Position numbers and translations under genes: made by a program. This document shows, piece after piece, positions 53,051 through 61,827 of a stretch of 64,000 nucleotides of DNA. Below the pieces are notes generated by a model. The model searched no databases and had not been told where the DNA came from. It worked only from the letters and a program-made list of their open reading frames with translations. Source of the stretch: Pseudomonas sp. RIT-562 (GTDB lineage: Bacteria > Pseudomonadota > Gammaproteobacteria > Pseudomonadales > Pseudomonadaceae); the NCBI RefSeq assembly GCF_026241895.1, contig NZ_JAPJIV010000006.1:186001-250000 (forward strand). The letters are read 5' to 3'. Position 1 is the stretch's first letter; the number at the start of each line of letters is the position of its first letter.

Positions 53051-55219
53051 TCACACCCCCGACAGTTGCAGCGGCAGTTCCCGCAGGCGTTGCCCGGTCA
53101 GGGCGAACACCGCGTTCGCCACCGCCGGCGCTGTCGGTGGCACCCCCGCTTCGCCGATGCCTCCAGGCTTATCGGTACTGGGCACGATATGCACTTCCAC
53201 CCTGGGCATTTCATTGAGCCGCAGCACCTGGTAGTCGTGGTAATTGGATTGCTGCACCTTGCCGTTCTTGAAGGTCAGCTTGCTGTGCAAGGCGAAGCCC
53301 AGGCCGAAGGCGATACAGGACTCCATCTGCGCCGCGATGCTCTGCGGGTTGACCGCAATCCCGCAGTCCACTGCGCAGACCACCCGATGCACACGAATTG
53401 CCAGATTGTCCTGGGACACCTCAGCTACCTGGGCGACATAACTGCCGAATGACTCGTGCACTGCCACTCCCAGAGCGTGGCCATCCGGCAGCGGCGCGTT
53501 CCAGTTGGCTTTTTCCACCGCCAGGTTCAGCACGCCAAGATGCCGCGGATGGTCCTTGAGCAGGGCTCGTCGATATTCCACCGGATCCTTGTCCGCCGCT
53601 TCGGCCAGTTCGTCGATCAGCGACTCCATGACAAACCCGGTATGGGTATGCCCGACTGAGCGCAACCACAGCACATTGATCCCGGTCTTGGGCGAGTGCA
53701 GTTCAACCTGATGGTTGGCCAGGTTCGCCAGATAAGGACTGTCCGCCACGCCTTCGACAGAGGTCTTGTCGATGCCGTCCTTGACCATGCTCGCCGCAAG
53801 CATGGTATCGGCCATGATCGACTGGCCGACCAGCACATGCTGCCAGGCCATGGGCAACCCTTGCGAGTCCAGGCCGATGCGCGCCTGATGCAGGAATGCC
53901 GAACGGTAATAGCCGCCACGGATATCGTCTTCGCGGGACCACACGGTCTTCACCGGCGAGCCTGCCGCCTTCGCCACCTCGACCGCCTCAGCGACAAAAT
54001 CCGAAGTCGGATTGGCCCTTCGGCCAAAGCCACCCCCGAGGAACTCGGTATGAATCTCGACCTGCTCGGGCTTCAGCCCGGTGATTTTCCCGGCGATCAT
54101 CTGGTCCAGGGTCTGGAACTGCGTACCGGTCCAGATCTCGCACTTGTCCTGGGTGATTTTAACTGTGCAATTGAGCGGTTCCATCGGCGCGTGGGCCAGG
54201 TAGGGCACGCTGTACTCGACATCGATGGTTTTCGTCGCCTTGGTCAAGCTGCCCTTGGCATCCCCGGCTTTGCTGGCGGGCAAGCCGGGGGTCGCCGCCA
54301 GTTTGCGGAAACTCTCCAGCAGCTGCTGGCTGTCCAAGCCGGTGTGGGGCCCCAGGTCCCAATCGATCTTCAGCGCATCGCGCCCCAGCTTCGCCGCCCA
54401 ATAGTGCTCGGCGATGACCGCGACTCCGCTGGGCACCTGCACCACCTTATGCACGCCCGGTATCGCCAGCGCCTCGGCGCCCTCGAAAGATTTGACGCTG
54501 CCACCGAACACCGGCGCCCGCGCCACCATGGCCGTCATCAGGCCCTCGAACTGCACGTCCATACCGAATCGGGCCCGGCCAGTGATTTTCTCAGGTGTAT
54601 CCAGGCGCTTGGTGGGCTTGCCGATCAGTTTCCAGTCCTTGGGTTCCTTGAGTTTGATCGAAGCGGGGTCCGGCACCGGCAACTTGCCGGCCTCATCGGC
54701 CAGCTCGCCGTAAGTGGCCTGGCTGTCACCGGCAATGACCACGCCCGATTCGGTACGGATCGTCGAAGGCGCGACGTTAAATCGCTTGGCCGCCGCGTCA
54801 ATCAGCATCAAGCGCGCCGCCGCACCCGCTTGGCGGTAGCGATCGAATTCCATCCAGGTCGAGGTCGAGCCGCCGGTGATCTGCATCCCGCCAAAGCCGG
54901 CCAAGCCGTAATCGGCGGCCGACGCCGGGGAATGCTCGACCAGGATTTTCGACCAGTCGGCGTCCAGCTCCTCGGCGATCAACATGGTCAGGCCGGTCCA
55001 GATGCCCTGGCCCATTTCCGAGTGACCGAGCAGCACGGTAACCCTGTTGTCATTGCCGATTCGCAAGAACGCATTTGGAGCGAACACGTTGCCCTGATTT
55101 TCCGCGCCCATGGCGAAGCGATGCGCGCCAGGAATGACAAATGCCACCACCAGCCCGCCACCCAGCATGGCACTGCCCTTGAGAAACCCGCGACGGGACA
55201 GCGTGTGGTTACCGTTCAT
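53051..55219 (-). CDS. Molybdopterin-binding oxidoreductase, large subunit (IorB type)
   Basis: A 722-residue xanthine dehydrogenase-family Mo protein. A Tat signal (LSRRGFLKGSAML) at the N-terminus directs the folded enzyme to the periplasm. Aldehyde-oxidase domains follow, with EFLGGGFGRR and GEAGVPPTAPAVANAV marking the molybdenum cofactor region. Relatives oxidise aldehydes or hydroxylate N-heterocycles such as isoquinoline. The substrate here is unknown. It has GGGGAGG upstream of the ATG and lies 20 bases after the iron-sulfur subunit gene. Confidence 0.92.
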   Translation of the reverse strand: MNGNHTLSRRGFLKGSAMLGGGLVVAFVIPGAHRFAMGAENQGNVFAPNAFLRIGNDNRVTVLLGHSEMGQGIWTGLTMLIAEELDADWSKILVEHSPASAADYGLAGFGGMQITGGSTSTWMEFDRYRQAGAAARLMLIDAAAKRFNVAPSTIRTESGVVIAGDSQATYGELADEAGKLPVPDPASIKLKEPKDWKLIGKPTKRLDTPEKITGRARFGMDVQFEGLMTAMVARAPVFGGSVKSFEGAEALAIPGVHKVVQVPSGVAVIAEHYWAAKLGRDALKIDWDLGPHTGLDSQQLLESFRKLAATPGLPASKAGDAKGSLTKATKTIDVEYSVPYLAHAPMEPLNCTVKITQDKCEIWTGTQFQTLDQMIAGKITGLKPEQVEIHTEFLGGGFGRRANPTSDFVAEAVEVAKAAGSPVKTVWSREDDIRGGYYRSAFLHQARIGLDSQGLPMAWQHVLVGQSIMADTMLAASMVKDGIDKTSVEGVADSPYLANLANHQVELHSPKTGINVLWLRSVGHTHTGFVMESLIDELAEAADKDPVEYRRALLKDHPRHLGVLNLAVEKANWNAPLPDGHALGVAVHESFGSYVAQVAEVSQDNLAIRVHRVVCAVDCGIAVNPQSIAAQMESCIAFGLGFALHSKLTFKNGKVQQSNYHDYQVLRLNEMPRVEVHIVPSTDKPGGIGEAGVPPTAPAVANAVFALTGQRLRELPLQLSGV

Positions 55220-55239
55220 GTCCTGCCCTCCCCAGTTCA

Positions 55240-55695
55240 TCAACCAATGTCGGCTGCACGTTTGACTGCCGCGCGGATTCGCGGATAGGTGCCACAGCGG
55301 CAGATATTGCCGGACAGCGCCTGGTCGATATCGCTGTCGGTGGGCTTGGGGATTTTTGCCAGCAGGGCCGCAGCAGACATTATCTGCCCGGACTGACAGT
55401 AGCCGCACTGGACCACATCGAGTTCGGCCCAGGCTTGCTGCACCGGATGGGAGCCGTCAGTGGACAAGCCTTCGATGGTGAGGATCTTCTGCCCGTGGGC
55501 CACCGCTGTGGCGGGGGTAATGCAGGAGCGCAGCGGCGCGCCGTCGACGTGCACGGTACAGGCGCCGCATTGCGCCATGCCACAGCCGAATTTGGTGCCT
55601 GTCAGGTGCGCGACGTCCCGCAGCACCCAGAGCAACGGCATGTCTGCAGGGACATCCAGGGCCTGGTCCTTGCCATTGATGTTCAGCGTCAGCAT
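55240..55695 (-). CDS. [2Fe-2S] small subunit of the Mo oxidoreductase (IorA type)
   Basis: A 151-residue protein with two [2Fe-2S] clusters: a plant-ferredoxin cluster at C38, C43, C46 and C58 ([21 protein letters not shown] in part) and a second at C97, C100, C132 and C134 (CGYC, CRCG). It carries electrons from the Mo centre to the cytochrome. No signal peptide is seen, so it is probably carried across the membrane by the Tat signal of its partner. GAGGA lies about 9 bases before the ATG. Confidence 0.94.
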   Translation of the reverse strand: MLTLNINGKDQALDVPADMPLLWVLRDVAHLTGTKFGCGMAQCGACTVHVDGAPLRSCITPATAVAHGQKILTIEGLSTDGSHPVQQAWAELDVVQCGYCQSGQIMSAAALLAKIPKPTDSDIDQALSGNICRCGTYPRIRAAVKRAADIG

Positions 55696-55794
55696 CGCGG
55701 ATTTCCTCAGTGTCAGCGCACTCGGGTTATCCCTACAGCTAAGCGCAAAATAGCGCGCGAGACCGGCGCATCGACCACCGGTCATGCCACTGAG

Positions 55795-56949
55795 CTAAAC
55801 CCTGGCCCGCAACAATATGCCGGTGTAGCTGAGCAGAAACAGCATGAAGGCCGCGCACCAGAACAGCGCTGACAGGCCAAGGCCGTTGACGGAAAACGGT
55901 ACGACCAGCACGCGGCAGACGCCCGCAACCATCAACAGGGCAAACCCTGCAACAATGCTTTTTGCAGGTTTGAGCGCACGCCCCGTATGCCCCAGGCTGA
56001 CTCGCGCAATCATCGCCAGGATCAATCCGCCGATACCCCCGACTGCCAGGGAATGGCTGGCAAGACTCTGCTGCGCCAGCACACCGGCATGCCACAGCAG
56101 CATGGCGGCTGCAGCGACTAGCAGCCAGGCATAGGCCAGGTACAACGACCAGAGCAACGGCACCCGCCAGATACCCCGATCATGCCAGCGCCAAAGGCGC
56201 AGCAGATGCAAACCCGTGATCAGCAGGAACAGGCCTGCCAGCCAGGGCCTGGGCTGGTCGTTCAGGCCAGCAGCGTATGACAGGGCGGCAAGCAACCCTG
56301 CAACGAGCAGGACGCGAGTGGGCCAGGGGCTGGTCACCGGCACCGGCGGACGATTCAAACCACGCTGGATGAAGAACGGAATTACACGTCCGCCAATCAC
56401 AGTCATCAGTGCCCCGACCAGCCACAGTGCAGCCAATGCTCCGCGCCGTTGCAGTTCGATGTTGTCAGTCGACATGCCTGCCAACGTCATCCATTGGCAG
56501 CCTGCCAGCAGCGCGATCACCAGCAGGATCGGATAGTTGTCGCGCTTGCCAGCCTTCACCAGGTCCAGGCCGATGAACCAGGCCAGCAATGGCAGGAAGG
56601 GAATCTGAAGAATGACCAACAGTGGGGACAAAAGCGGTATCAACCACGCCAGTCGCGCCAGCAGCCACACCAGAACCAGGCCGATCAGGGGCCAACCGTG
56701 CAGGCCTGGGCGACCGGTCCAGTTGGGCACCGCGGTCAGCAGGAATCCGGCGATAATTGCCGAGGCGAAGCCGAACGGCATCTCATGCCGATGCCAGGCC
56801 AACATCCCGCCCACGGGCTGGGCCCCGGGCAGCCGGCCATACAGCCACAAGGCCCAGACCGCGACGGCAATGGTCGCAAAAACGGCGCCACCGAGAAAAA
56901 ACGGGCGAAACCCGAGGCTGAACAGCGGTGCCGAGGTCTGTGGGCGCAT
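55795..56949 (-). CDS. NnrS family heme-copper membrane protein
   Basis: A 384-residue, 12-helix membrane protein. The LFSLGFRPFFLGGAVFA opening and the AWHRHEMPFGFASAIIAGFLLTAVPNWTGR block (in part) are signatures of NnrS, a protein linked to tolerance of nitric oxide. Several histidines in the helices (WHRHEMPFG and LASHSLAVGG) may bind heme. The start overlaps the stop of the preceding small gene (ATGA). Upstream of that gene is a sigma54-like promoter with NorR-type sites, consistent with an NO response. Confidence 0.93.
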   Translation of the reverse strand: MRPQTSAPLFSLGFRPFFLGGAVFATIAVAVWALWLYGRLPGAQPVGGMLAWHRHEMPFGFASAIIAGFLLTAVPNWTGRPGLHGWPLIGLVLVWLLARLAWLIPLLSPLLVILQIPFLPLLAWFIGLDLVKAGKRDNYPILLVIALLAGCQWMTLAGMSTDNIELQRRGALAALWLVGALMTVIGGRVIPFFIQRGLNRPPVPVTSPWPTRVLLVAGLLAALSYAAGLNDQPRPWLAGLFLLITGLHLLRLWRWHDRGIWRVPLLWSLYLAYAWLLVAAAAMLLWHAGVLAQQSLASHSLAVGGIGGLILAMIARVSLGHTGRALKPAKSIVAGFALLMVAGVCRVLVVPFSVNGLGLSALFWCAAFMLFLLSYTGILLRARV

Positions 56950-57197
56950 CAAGCAGCTACCGCCGCCAGGCGCTGACCCAGGCGATGCTGGGACAACAGG
57001 CGCATGACGTAGCCAATTTTCAACAAGGTGGGTCCAACAATGGTCATGGCATGCATCAACACGAGGACCGGGATTGGCAAGGGCCCGTGGTACAGATAAG
57101 CGCCATAGATGCCGGCCAGCAACAGGGCCAGGCCGGCGCCGAGGATTCGGCTCGACAAGTGCAGGACATTGTGTGGATTGCTGAAGAAAGTGAACAT
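56949..57197 (-). CDS. Small two-helix membrane protein (PpyR-like position)
   Basis: An 82-residue protein with two hydrophobic segments (ILGAGLALLLAGIYGAYLY and PIPVLVLMHAMTIVGPTLLKI) and a basic C-terminus. In P. aeruginosa an nnrS-like gene is preceded by ppyR, a small membrane protein affecting biofilm and pyoverdine genes; the position is the same, but I have not compared sequences. GGAG lies about 9 bases before the ATG at 57197. It is the first gene of the operon. Confidence 0.75.
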   Translation of the reverse strand: MFTFFSNPHNVLHLSSRILGAGLALLLAGIYGAYLYHGPLPIPVLVLMHAMTIVGPTLLKIGYVMRLLSQHRLGQRLAAVAA

Positions 57198-57237
57198 TTT
57201 CCGGTACTCCTGAAGTTGTTCTGGGTACCGGGGATGT

Positions 57238-57253
57238 ATCAAGGGTCGTGCCA
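57238..57253 (-). promoter_or_regulatory. Sigma54-like promoter of the small protein-nnrS operon
   Basis: Read on the minus strand, TGGCACG-N4-TTGAT matches the -24/-12 consensus TGGCACG-N4-TTGCW with one mismatch in the -12 GC. It is about 41 bases upstream of the small gene's ATG, leaving a leader of roughly 30 bases. Confidence 0.65.
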
Positions 57254-57294
57254 GTTTTTCCCGCTTTGAAAATCAATAGGCTACGGCTGATCGG

Positions 57295-57329
57295 GTCATA
57301 ATGACAATTTACCGATAGGTCATTATGAC
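57295..57329. promoter_or_regulatory. Two NorR/FhpR-like enhancer sites
   Basis: GTCATAATGAC (57295-57305) and GTCATTATGAC (57319-57329) are palindromes of the GT-N7-AC form known for NorR, 24 bases centre to centre, about 70-100 bases upstream of the predicted start of transcription. That is a usual distance for sigma54 activators. Confidence 0.6.
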
Positions 57330-57420
57330 TCGAAGAATAGTCGAAAGGACTGCATAAAAATTGTCGGCCTTATTTGCATGAGACATTAAACTCGTAGGCT
57401 GACCTGCCAAGGATTCGAAC

Positions 57421-58263
57421 ATGAAACGCGCAGCTGCCAGGAATGCCGCTCAAGCCCCTCAATTCTGGCGCGACGACGCCCTGCCCTTTATCGAGGCGCG
57501 CTCCATCGCCGACGGCCGCGAGGTGTGTTACTCGCGCCATTCCCACGAGCATTTTTCGATTGGCGCAATCACAGCCGGGCGCAGCACCTATCTCCACGAA
57601 CAGGCGCAGTTCGAGGTCAGCGTCGGGACCGTGGTGTTGATGAATCCTGGCGATGTGCACGCCTGTAATCCGATCGACAACCAGCCCTGGTCGTACCTGA
57701 TGTTTTATGTCGATACCGCCTGGCTCACCGACCTGCAGCACCAATTGGGCTTCAGCCCGAACCTGGCGTTCCGCCGCTTTGGCCTGACGCATTCAAGCGA
57801 TGCCAAACTGTTTGAGGGGCTGGTCGGGTTGTACGAGTTGTTGCTCGACACCCAACAGGACAACCTGCAAAAGCACAGCGCTCTGATCGAATTTTTCAGC
57901 GAGCTGCAGTTGCGGCTGAACCCGGCAGGCCAACCAGTGCGTGAACCCAATTTCAAACTGGAGCGGGCAGCCGATTTCATTAGCGACAACTGCACTCAAC
58001 TGCTCAAGCTGGATGAGATATGCGCGGCCGCTCAGTTATCGCCGTCCTATCTGATCCGCGCCTTCAAGCAGCATTACGGCATGACGCCGCACTCCTTCCT
58101 GATCAATCGCCGGATCCAGTTCGCCCAGGACCGCCTGCGCAAAGGCCAGCTGATTGCCGATGTCGCGCTTGAAGCGGGATTTGCCGACCAGGCGCATTTT
58201 CAGCGGGCATTTAAACAACATCTGGCCGCGACCCCTGGCCAGTATCAAGGCAACAACAGATAA
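57421..58263 (+). CDS. AraC family regulator with cupin sensor domain
   Basis: A 280-residue regulator: an N-terminal cupin (RHSHEHFSIGAITAGRSTY, then VVLMNPGDVHACNP) and a C-terminal double helix-turn-helix (LDEICAAAQLSPSYLIRAFK, then IADVALEAGFADQAHFQRAF). The converging neighbour is a LysE-type exporter, a common partner of this kind of regulator; it probably senses an amino acid or similar metabolite. The 3' ends overlap by 19 bases. The ATG follows AAGGATTCGAAC. Confidence 0.9.
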   Translation: MKRAAARNAAQAPQFWRDDALPFIEARSIADGREVCYSRHSHEHFSIGAITAGRSTYLHEQAQFEVSVGTVVLMNPGDVHACNPIDNQPWSYLMFYVDTAWLTDLQHQLGFSPNLAFRRFGLTHSSDAKLFEGLVGLYELLLDTQQDNLQKHSALIEFFSELQLRLNPAGQPVREPNFKLERAADFISDNCTQLLKLDEICAAAQLSPSYLIRAFKQHYGMTPHSFLINRRIQFAQDRLRKGQLIADVALEAGFADQAHFQRAFKQHLAATPGQYQGNNR

Positions 58264-58832
58264 CCGGCACTCACCGCCAACAACGCAGCCATTCCCCGAT
58301 TGAACAAACGCATGCCTCGCGGGTTATTCAAATACCCGCGCAGAAACGTCCCGGCATAGGCCCAGCACCCGACCGACAGATAACAAACCACCAGATACAC
58401 CGCCGCAAATTGCCAGACCAGACGCGCCTCACCATCAGCGACAAACGCCCCCATGCCAGCCACGCAGGCCAGCCAGGCTTTCGGATTGAGCCACTGCATA
58501 ACCGCTCCGTAGAGCATCGAGGGCGCGCGGGCGCAATTACTGGCATCCAGTCGACCATCGTCAGTGGCCAGCTTCCACGCCATGAACAATAGGAAAGCTA
58601 CGCCCGCCATCTGCACCACTTGCGTCAAAGCCGGCCATTGCTGCAGCACCTCGTGCAAACCCAGCCCCATCAACACCAGCAACAACACAAAACCCAGCGT
58701 CGCGCCCAGCACATGACGCTGACTGGCGAGCAGGCCAAATTGCGCACCGGAACTCAAGGCCACAATATTTACCGGTCCCGGGGTGATCGAAGCCACCAGC
58801 GCAAACGCGGCCATGGAAACAAGCAGACTCAT
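58245..58832 (-). CDS. LysE family amino-acid exporter
   Basis: A 195-residue, five- to six-helix membrane protein with the LysE/RhtB signature SITPGPVNIVALSSGAQFG near the N-terminus and QWLNPKAWLACVAGMGAF in the middle. Family members export amino acids or their derivatives. The ATG at 58832 has GAAGAGG 6-8 bases before it; the GTG 5 codons upstream overlaps that ribosome site, so I rejected it. Converges with the AraC gene. Confidence 0.88.
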   Translation of the reverse strand: MSLLVSMAAFALVASITPGPVNIVALSSGAQFGLLASQRHVLGATLGFVLLLVLMGLGLHEVLQQWPALTQVVQMAGVAFLLFMAWKLATDDGRLDASNCARAPSMLYGAVMQWLNPKAWLACVAGMGAFVADGEARLVWQFAAVYLVVCYLSVGCWAYAGTFLRGYLNNPRGMRLFNRGMAALLAVSAGYLLLP

Positions 58833-58981
58833 CGCAAACCTCTTCACTCGGTTGAATTAGCCCCAGAGTAAAAAAGCGCTGCCAGCGAGTATTGAACAAA
58901 ACACCCCTCACGCCCGGTACGAACGAATTCTTTGTCGATTTACCGGTGGAGCAGCCGCCCGGCGCGCCCTATGCTCACTCC

Positions 58982-60085
58982 ATGAACCTACAAAACACAT
59001 CGCTACCGCCACACAACGAGATGGTCCGCGCCATGCTTGAACGTGACACGGCCTATGAAGGCGTGTTCTTCACTGCGGTCAAGACCACCGGGATCTTTTG
59101 TCGCCCCAGTTGCACGGCACGCAAACCGAAACCGGAGAATGTCGAGTTCTTCGCCCATGCCGATGAATGCCTGTCGGCAGGCTACCGTGCCTGTCTGCGC
59201 TGCAAGCCACTGGACGCCGCTGCCATTGCGCCGGACTGGGTGCAACAGCTGCTGACTGCGGTGGACGCTACCCCGGATCGGCAATGGTCCGACGCGCAGC
59301 TGCAAGCTGAAGGCATCGAGCCGCTGAAGCTGCGGCGCTGGTTCAAACAGCATTTCGGCATGACCTTCCACGCCTGGCTGCGCACTCGTCGCCTGGGCAT
59401 GGCGCTCGGCGGTATCCGGCAGGGGGAATCCATCGACAACGCCGCGTTCGATTCGGGTTACGAGTCTTTGAGCGGCTTTCGCGAGGCTTTTCAAAAGTCA
59501 TTCAACATCACCCCAGGCCGAGCGGCCAACAGCGAGCCGCTGCTCTTCACCCGGTTGACGACGCCACTGGGACCGATGATCGCCATGGCCGAGCGGCGCG
59601 GGCTGGTGCTGCTTGAGTTTCTTGACCGACCGGCGCTGACCCGGGAGGTCGAATCCCTGCAAAACCGTTACGGTTACGCAGTAGCCCCTGGGCATAACGC
59701 GCACTTGCGCCAGATCGAAGCCGAACTGGCGCACTATTTCGCCGGCACGCTGTGCGAATTCAAGGTGGCGCTGCATTTGCCAGGCAGTGAATTTTTCCGC
59801 CAAGTGTGGGCCGAGCTGGTCAAGATCCCCTACGGCCAGACCAGTACTTACGGCGCCATTGCCGCAACCCTGGGCAAAGCCGGCGCCAGCCGCGCTGTTG
59901 GCTTGGCCAACGGACGTAACCGGGTGTCGATCGTAGTGCCTTGCCACCGGGTGATTGGCGCCGATGGCTCGTTGACCGGCTATGGCGGCGGTCAACCGCG
60001 CAAGGCGTTCCTGCTGCGCCTGGAGAACGCCGCACTGCAGCTCAGCCAGTTAAGCCTGCCGGGCATGACACGCGAAGAGGCATGA
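58982..60085 (+). CDS. ada: Ada: alkylation-response regulator and methyltransferase
   Basis: A 367-residue protein in three parts. The N-terminal domain binds zinc through C40, C44, C71 and C74; the first of these repairs methylphosphotriesters and turns the protein into an activator. A middle AraC-type DNA-binding domain follows (LRRWFKQHFGMTFHAWLRTR). The C-terminal O6-methylguanine methyltransferase has its acceptor C321 in VPCHRVIG, at the same number as E. coli. The ATG at 58982 aligns with relatives; a TTG frame upstream adds nothing recognised. It forms an operon with the glycosylase gene. Confidence 0.94.
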   Translation: MNLQNTSLPPHNEMVRAMLERDTAYEGVFFTAVKTTGIFCRPSCTARKPKPENVEFFAHADECLSAGYRACLRCKPLDAAAIAPDWVQQLLTAVDATPDRQWSDAQLQAEGIEPLKLRRWFKQHFGMTFHAWLRTRRLGMALGGIRQGESIDNAAFDSGYESLSGFREAFQKSFNITPGRAANSEPLLFTRLTTPLGPMIAMAERRGLVLLEFLDRPALTREVESLQNRYGYAVAPGHNAHLRQIEAELAHYFAGTLCEFKVALHLPGSEFFRQVWAELVKIPYGQTSTYGAIAATLGKAGASRAVGLANGRNRVSIVVPCHRVIGADGSLTGYGGGQPRKAFLLRLENAALQLSQLSLPGMTREEA

Positions 60086-60090
60086 GGGCG

Positions 60091-60708
60091 ATGCACGAAA
60101 ACTGGACCGCTGCCACCGAATTTCTCGCCGGTATCGACGACGACTGGCGTCAACATATCGATGCCATCGGCCCTTGCCTGCATCAGCCGCATCCGGCGCG
60201 CGATCCCTATGAATCGCTGGTGCGTTCGATCGCCTATCAGCAACTGCATGCCAGGGCCGGTGACGCGATCATCGGGCGGTTATTGGCGCTGTTTCCCTCG
60301 GGGACTTTTCCGCGTCCGCAGCAGATCATCGCCACTGAGTTCGATGCGCTGCGCAGCTGTGGTTTTTCAGCCAGCAAGATCTCGACCATTCAGGGCATTG
60401 CCCACGCCGCATTGAGTGGCGTGGTGCCGGATTACGCCACCGCAATGACGATGGACGACGAGGAACTGATTGAGCGCCTGATCACCTTGCGCGGAGTCGG
60501 CCGCTGGACGGTCGAGATGCTGCTGATCTATGGCCTGGAAAAACCGGATATCCTGCCCGCCGATGATTTTGGCGTGCGTGAGGGATACCGGCGGTTGAAG
60601 CGGCTTGAATTGCAACCGACCCGCAAGCAGATGATCGAGATTGGCTTGGCGTGGAGTCCATACCGGACCGTGGCATCGTGGTATCTGTGGCGAGTGCCTG
60701 CCAGGTAG
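60091..60708 (+). CDS. DNA-3-methyladenine glycosylase (AlkA-like)
   Basis: A 205-residue helix-hairpin-helix base-excision glycosylase removing alkylated purines. The HhH motif is LRGVGRWTVEMLL and the catalytic aspartate is in ILPADDFGVR. It lacks the AlkA N-terminal beta domain, so it is the short form seen beside ada in Pseudomonas. A start at 60082 overlaps the ada stop (ATGA); the ATG at 60091 lies 10 bases after GAGG and is favoured. Co-transcription with ada makes it part of the adaptive response. Confidence 0.92.
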   Translation: MHENWTAATEFLAGIDDDWRQHIDAIGPCLHQPHPARDPYESLVRSIAYQQLHARAGDAIIGRLLALFPSGTFPRPQQIIATEFDALRSCGFSASKISTIQGIAHAALSGVVPDYATAMTMDDEELIERLITLRGVGRWTVEMLLIYGLEKPDILPADDFGVREGYRRLKRLELQPTRKQMIEIGLAWSPYRTVASWYLWRVPAR

Positions 60709-60859
60709 ACCGCGTCATCGTTGATCGCAGGCAAGCCCGCAGCCCGAATTGTTTGCGCAGATCGGTGATCAATTGAAGTTGGTCGCCACTGGCGACGCGA
60801 TATTGGTGCCGGTCGAAACGCACTGACTGAAGCTTTGAGGTATTCGGTGGTGCTGCCCT

Positions 60860-61040
60860 CATCGCGAGCAGGCTCACTCCTACACGGATTCGGGTGTAGG
60901 CGGGATTTGGGTACGGCGCAACTCCGTATGAGCCTGGCTTGCCGGCGATGGCGATTTTGCGGACGCCATCGCAGGCTCACTCCAACAGGAGTTCGGCGTC
61001 AGGCACAAATCCTGTAGGAGTGAGCCTGCTCGCGATGGCG
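60860..61040. repeat. Cluster of three REP units (right half, inverted pair, left half)
   Basis: 60860-60887 is a lone right arm (CATCGCGAGCAGGCTCACTC...). 60929-60989 is a degenerate inverted pair (TGAGCCTGGCTTGCCGGCGA ... CCATCGCAGGCTCACTCC). 61011-61040 is a lone left arm (CCTGTAGGAGTGAGCCTGCT...). The two lone arms are complementary and point outwards. They occupy most of the 350-base gap between the glycosylase and miaE; nothing else is seen in it. Confidence 0.82.
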
Positions 61041-61058
61041 GTCTAACTGCGCCCAGGT

Positions 61059-61667
61059 CTATAAGCTAGCCGGCACGCCGCTGTGAAAGCGGAATTCCAC
61101 ATCCGGCGATTCGATCAGCTCTTGCTCCGCAGTCCGCACTCGGTCGATCACCTGTGCAACATCCTTGGCATCCCCATACTGGTAAGCCAGTTTCAGATAA
61201 CCCTGGAAATGCCGCGCTTCGCTTTTCAGCAGGCCGAAATAGAACTTGCCCAGCTCCTCGTCCAGATGTGGCACCAGGGCTTCAAACCGTTCGCAGCTGC
61301 GCGCTTCGATGAAAGCCCCCACCACCAGGGTGTCCACCAGTTTCACCGGTTCATGGCTGCGCACCACCTTGCGCAAACCCGAGGCATAACGCCCGGCGGA
61401 CAGTTGACGCAACTCGATCTTGCGCTTTTTCATCAGGCGCATGACCTGCTCGTGGTGCACCAGCTCTTCCCGGGCCAGGCGCGACATCAGGTTGATCAAG
61501 TCGACGTGGGAGTGATACTTGGCGATCAGACTCAACGCTGTGCTGGCCGCCTTGAATTCGCAGTTCTTGTGGTCGATCAACAGGGTTTCCTGATCGGCCA
61601 GCGCGGCTTGAACCCAGCCGTCGGGGGTGCGGCAGCCGAGGAACTCGTGAATTTCGGGAAGGATCAT
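61059..61667 (-). CDS. miaE: tRNA hydroxylase MiaE
   Basis: A 202-residue diiron protein of the ferritin-like type, hydroxylating the isopentenyl side chain of ms2i6A37 in tRNAs that read U-starting codons, an oxygen-dependent step. Metal-binding residues are spread over helices: E and H in REELVHHEQV, E in GAFIEARSCERFE and E/H in LLKSEARHFQGYL. I use the ATG at 61667; an upstream TTG has no support. Divergent from the universal stress gene. Confidence 0.92.
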   Translation of the reverse strand: MILPEIHEFLGCRTPDGWVQAALADQETLLIDHKNCEFKAASTALSLIAKYHSHVDLINLMSRLAREELVHHEQVMRLMKKRKIELRQLSAGRYASGLRKVVRSHEPVKLVDTLVVGAFIEARSCERFEALVPHLDEELGKFYFGLLKSEARHFQGYLKLAYQYGDAKDVAQVIDRVRTAEQELIESPDVEFRFHSGVPASL

Positions 61668-61827
61668 GGGGCTCACGGATAGAAGGTACAAAACGAAGGG
61701 CGCCGATTATACCGGCCTGCCGCCAGACCACCAGTCGCTTACCGTTGATATGCATCAAGTCCCGGATACGCGGGCAGCAACTATAGTTGTCCAACGCAGT
61801 ATTTTTCCTTTCGCGGAGATCCCGATC

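Noticed and set aside
56950..57276. Longer N-terminus for NnrS
   Set aside because: It overlaps the small membrane gene in another frame; the ATG at 56949 gives the family start and an ATGA overlap.
60860..61040. Possible CRISPR array
   Set aside because: Repeats are few, palindromic, of mixed orientation and unequal spacing, and no cas genes are present. They are REP sequences.
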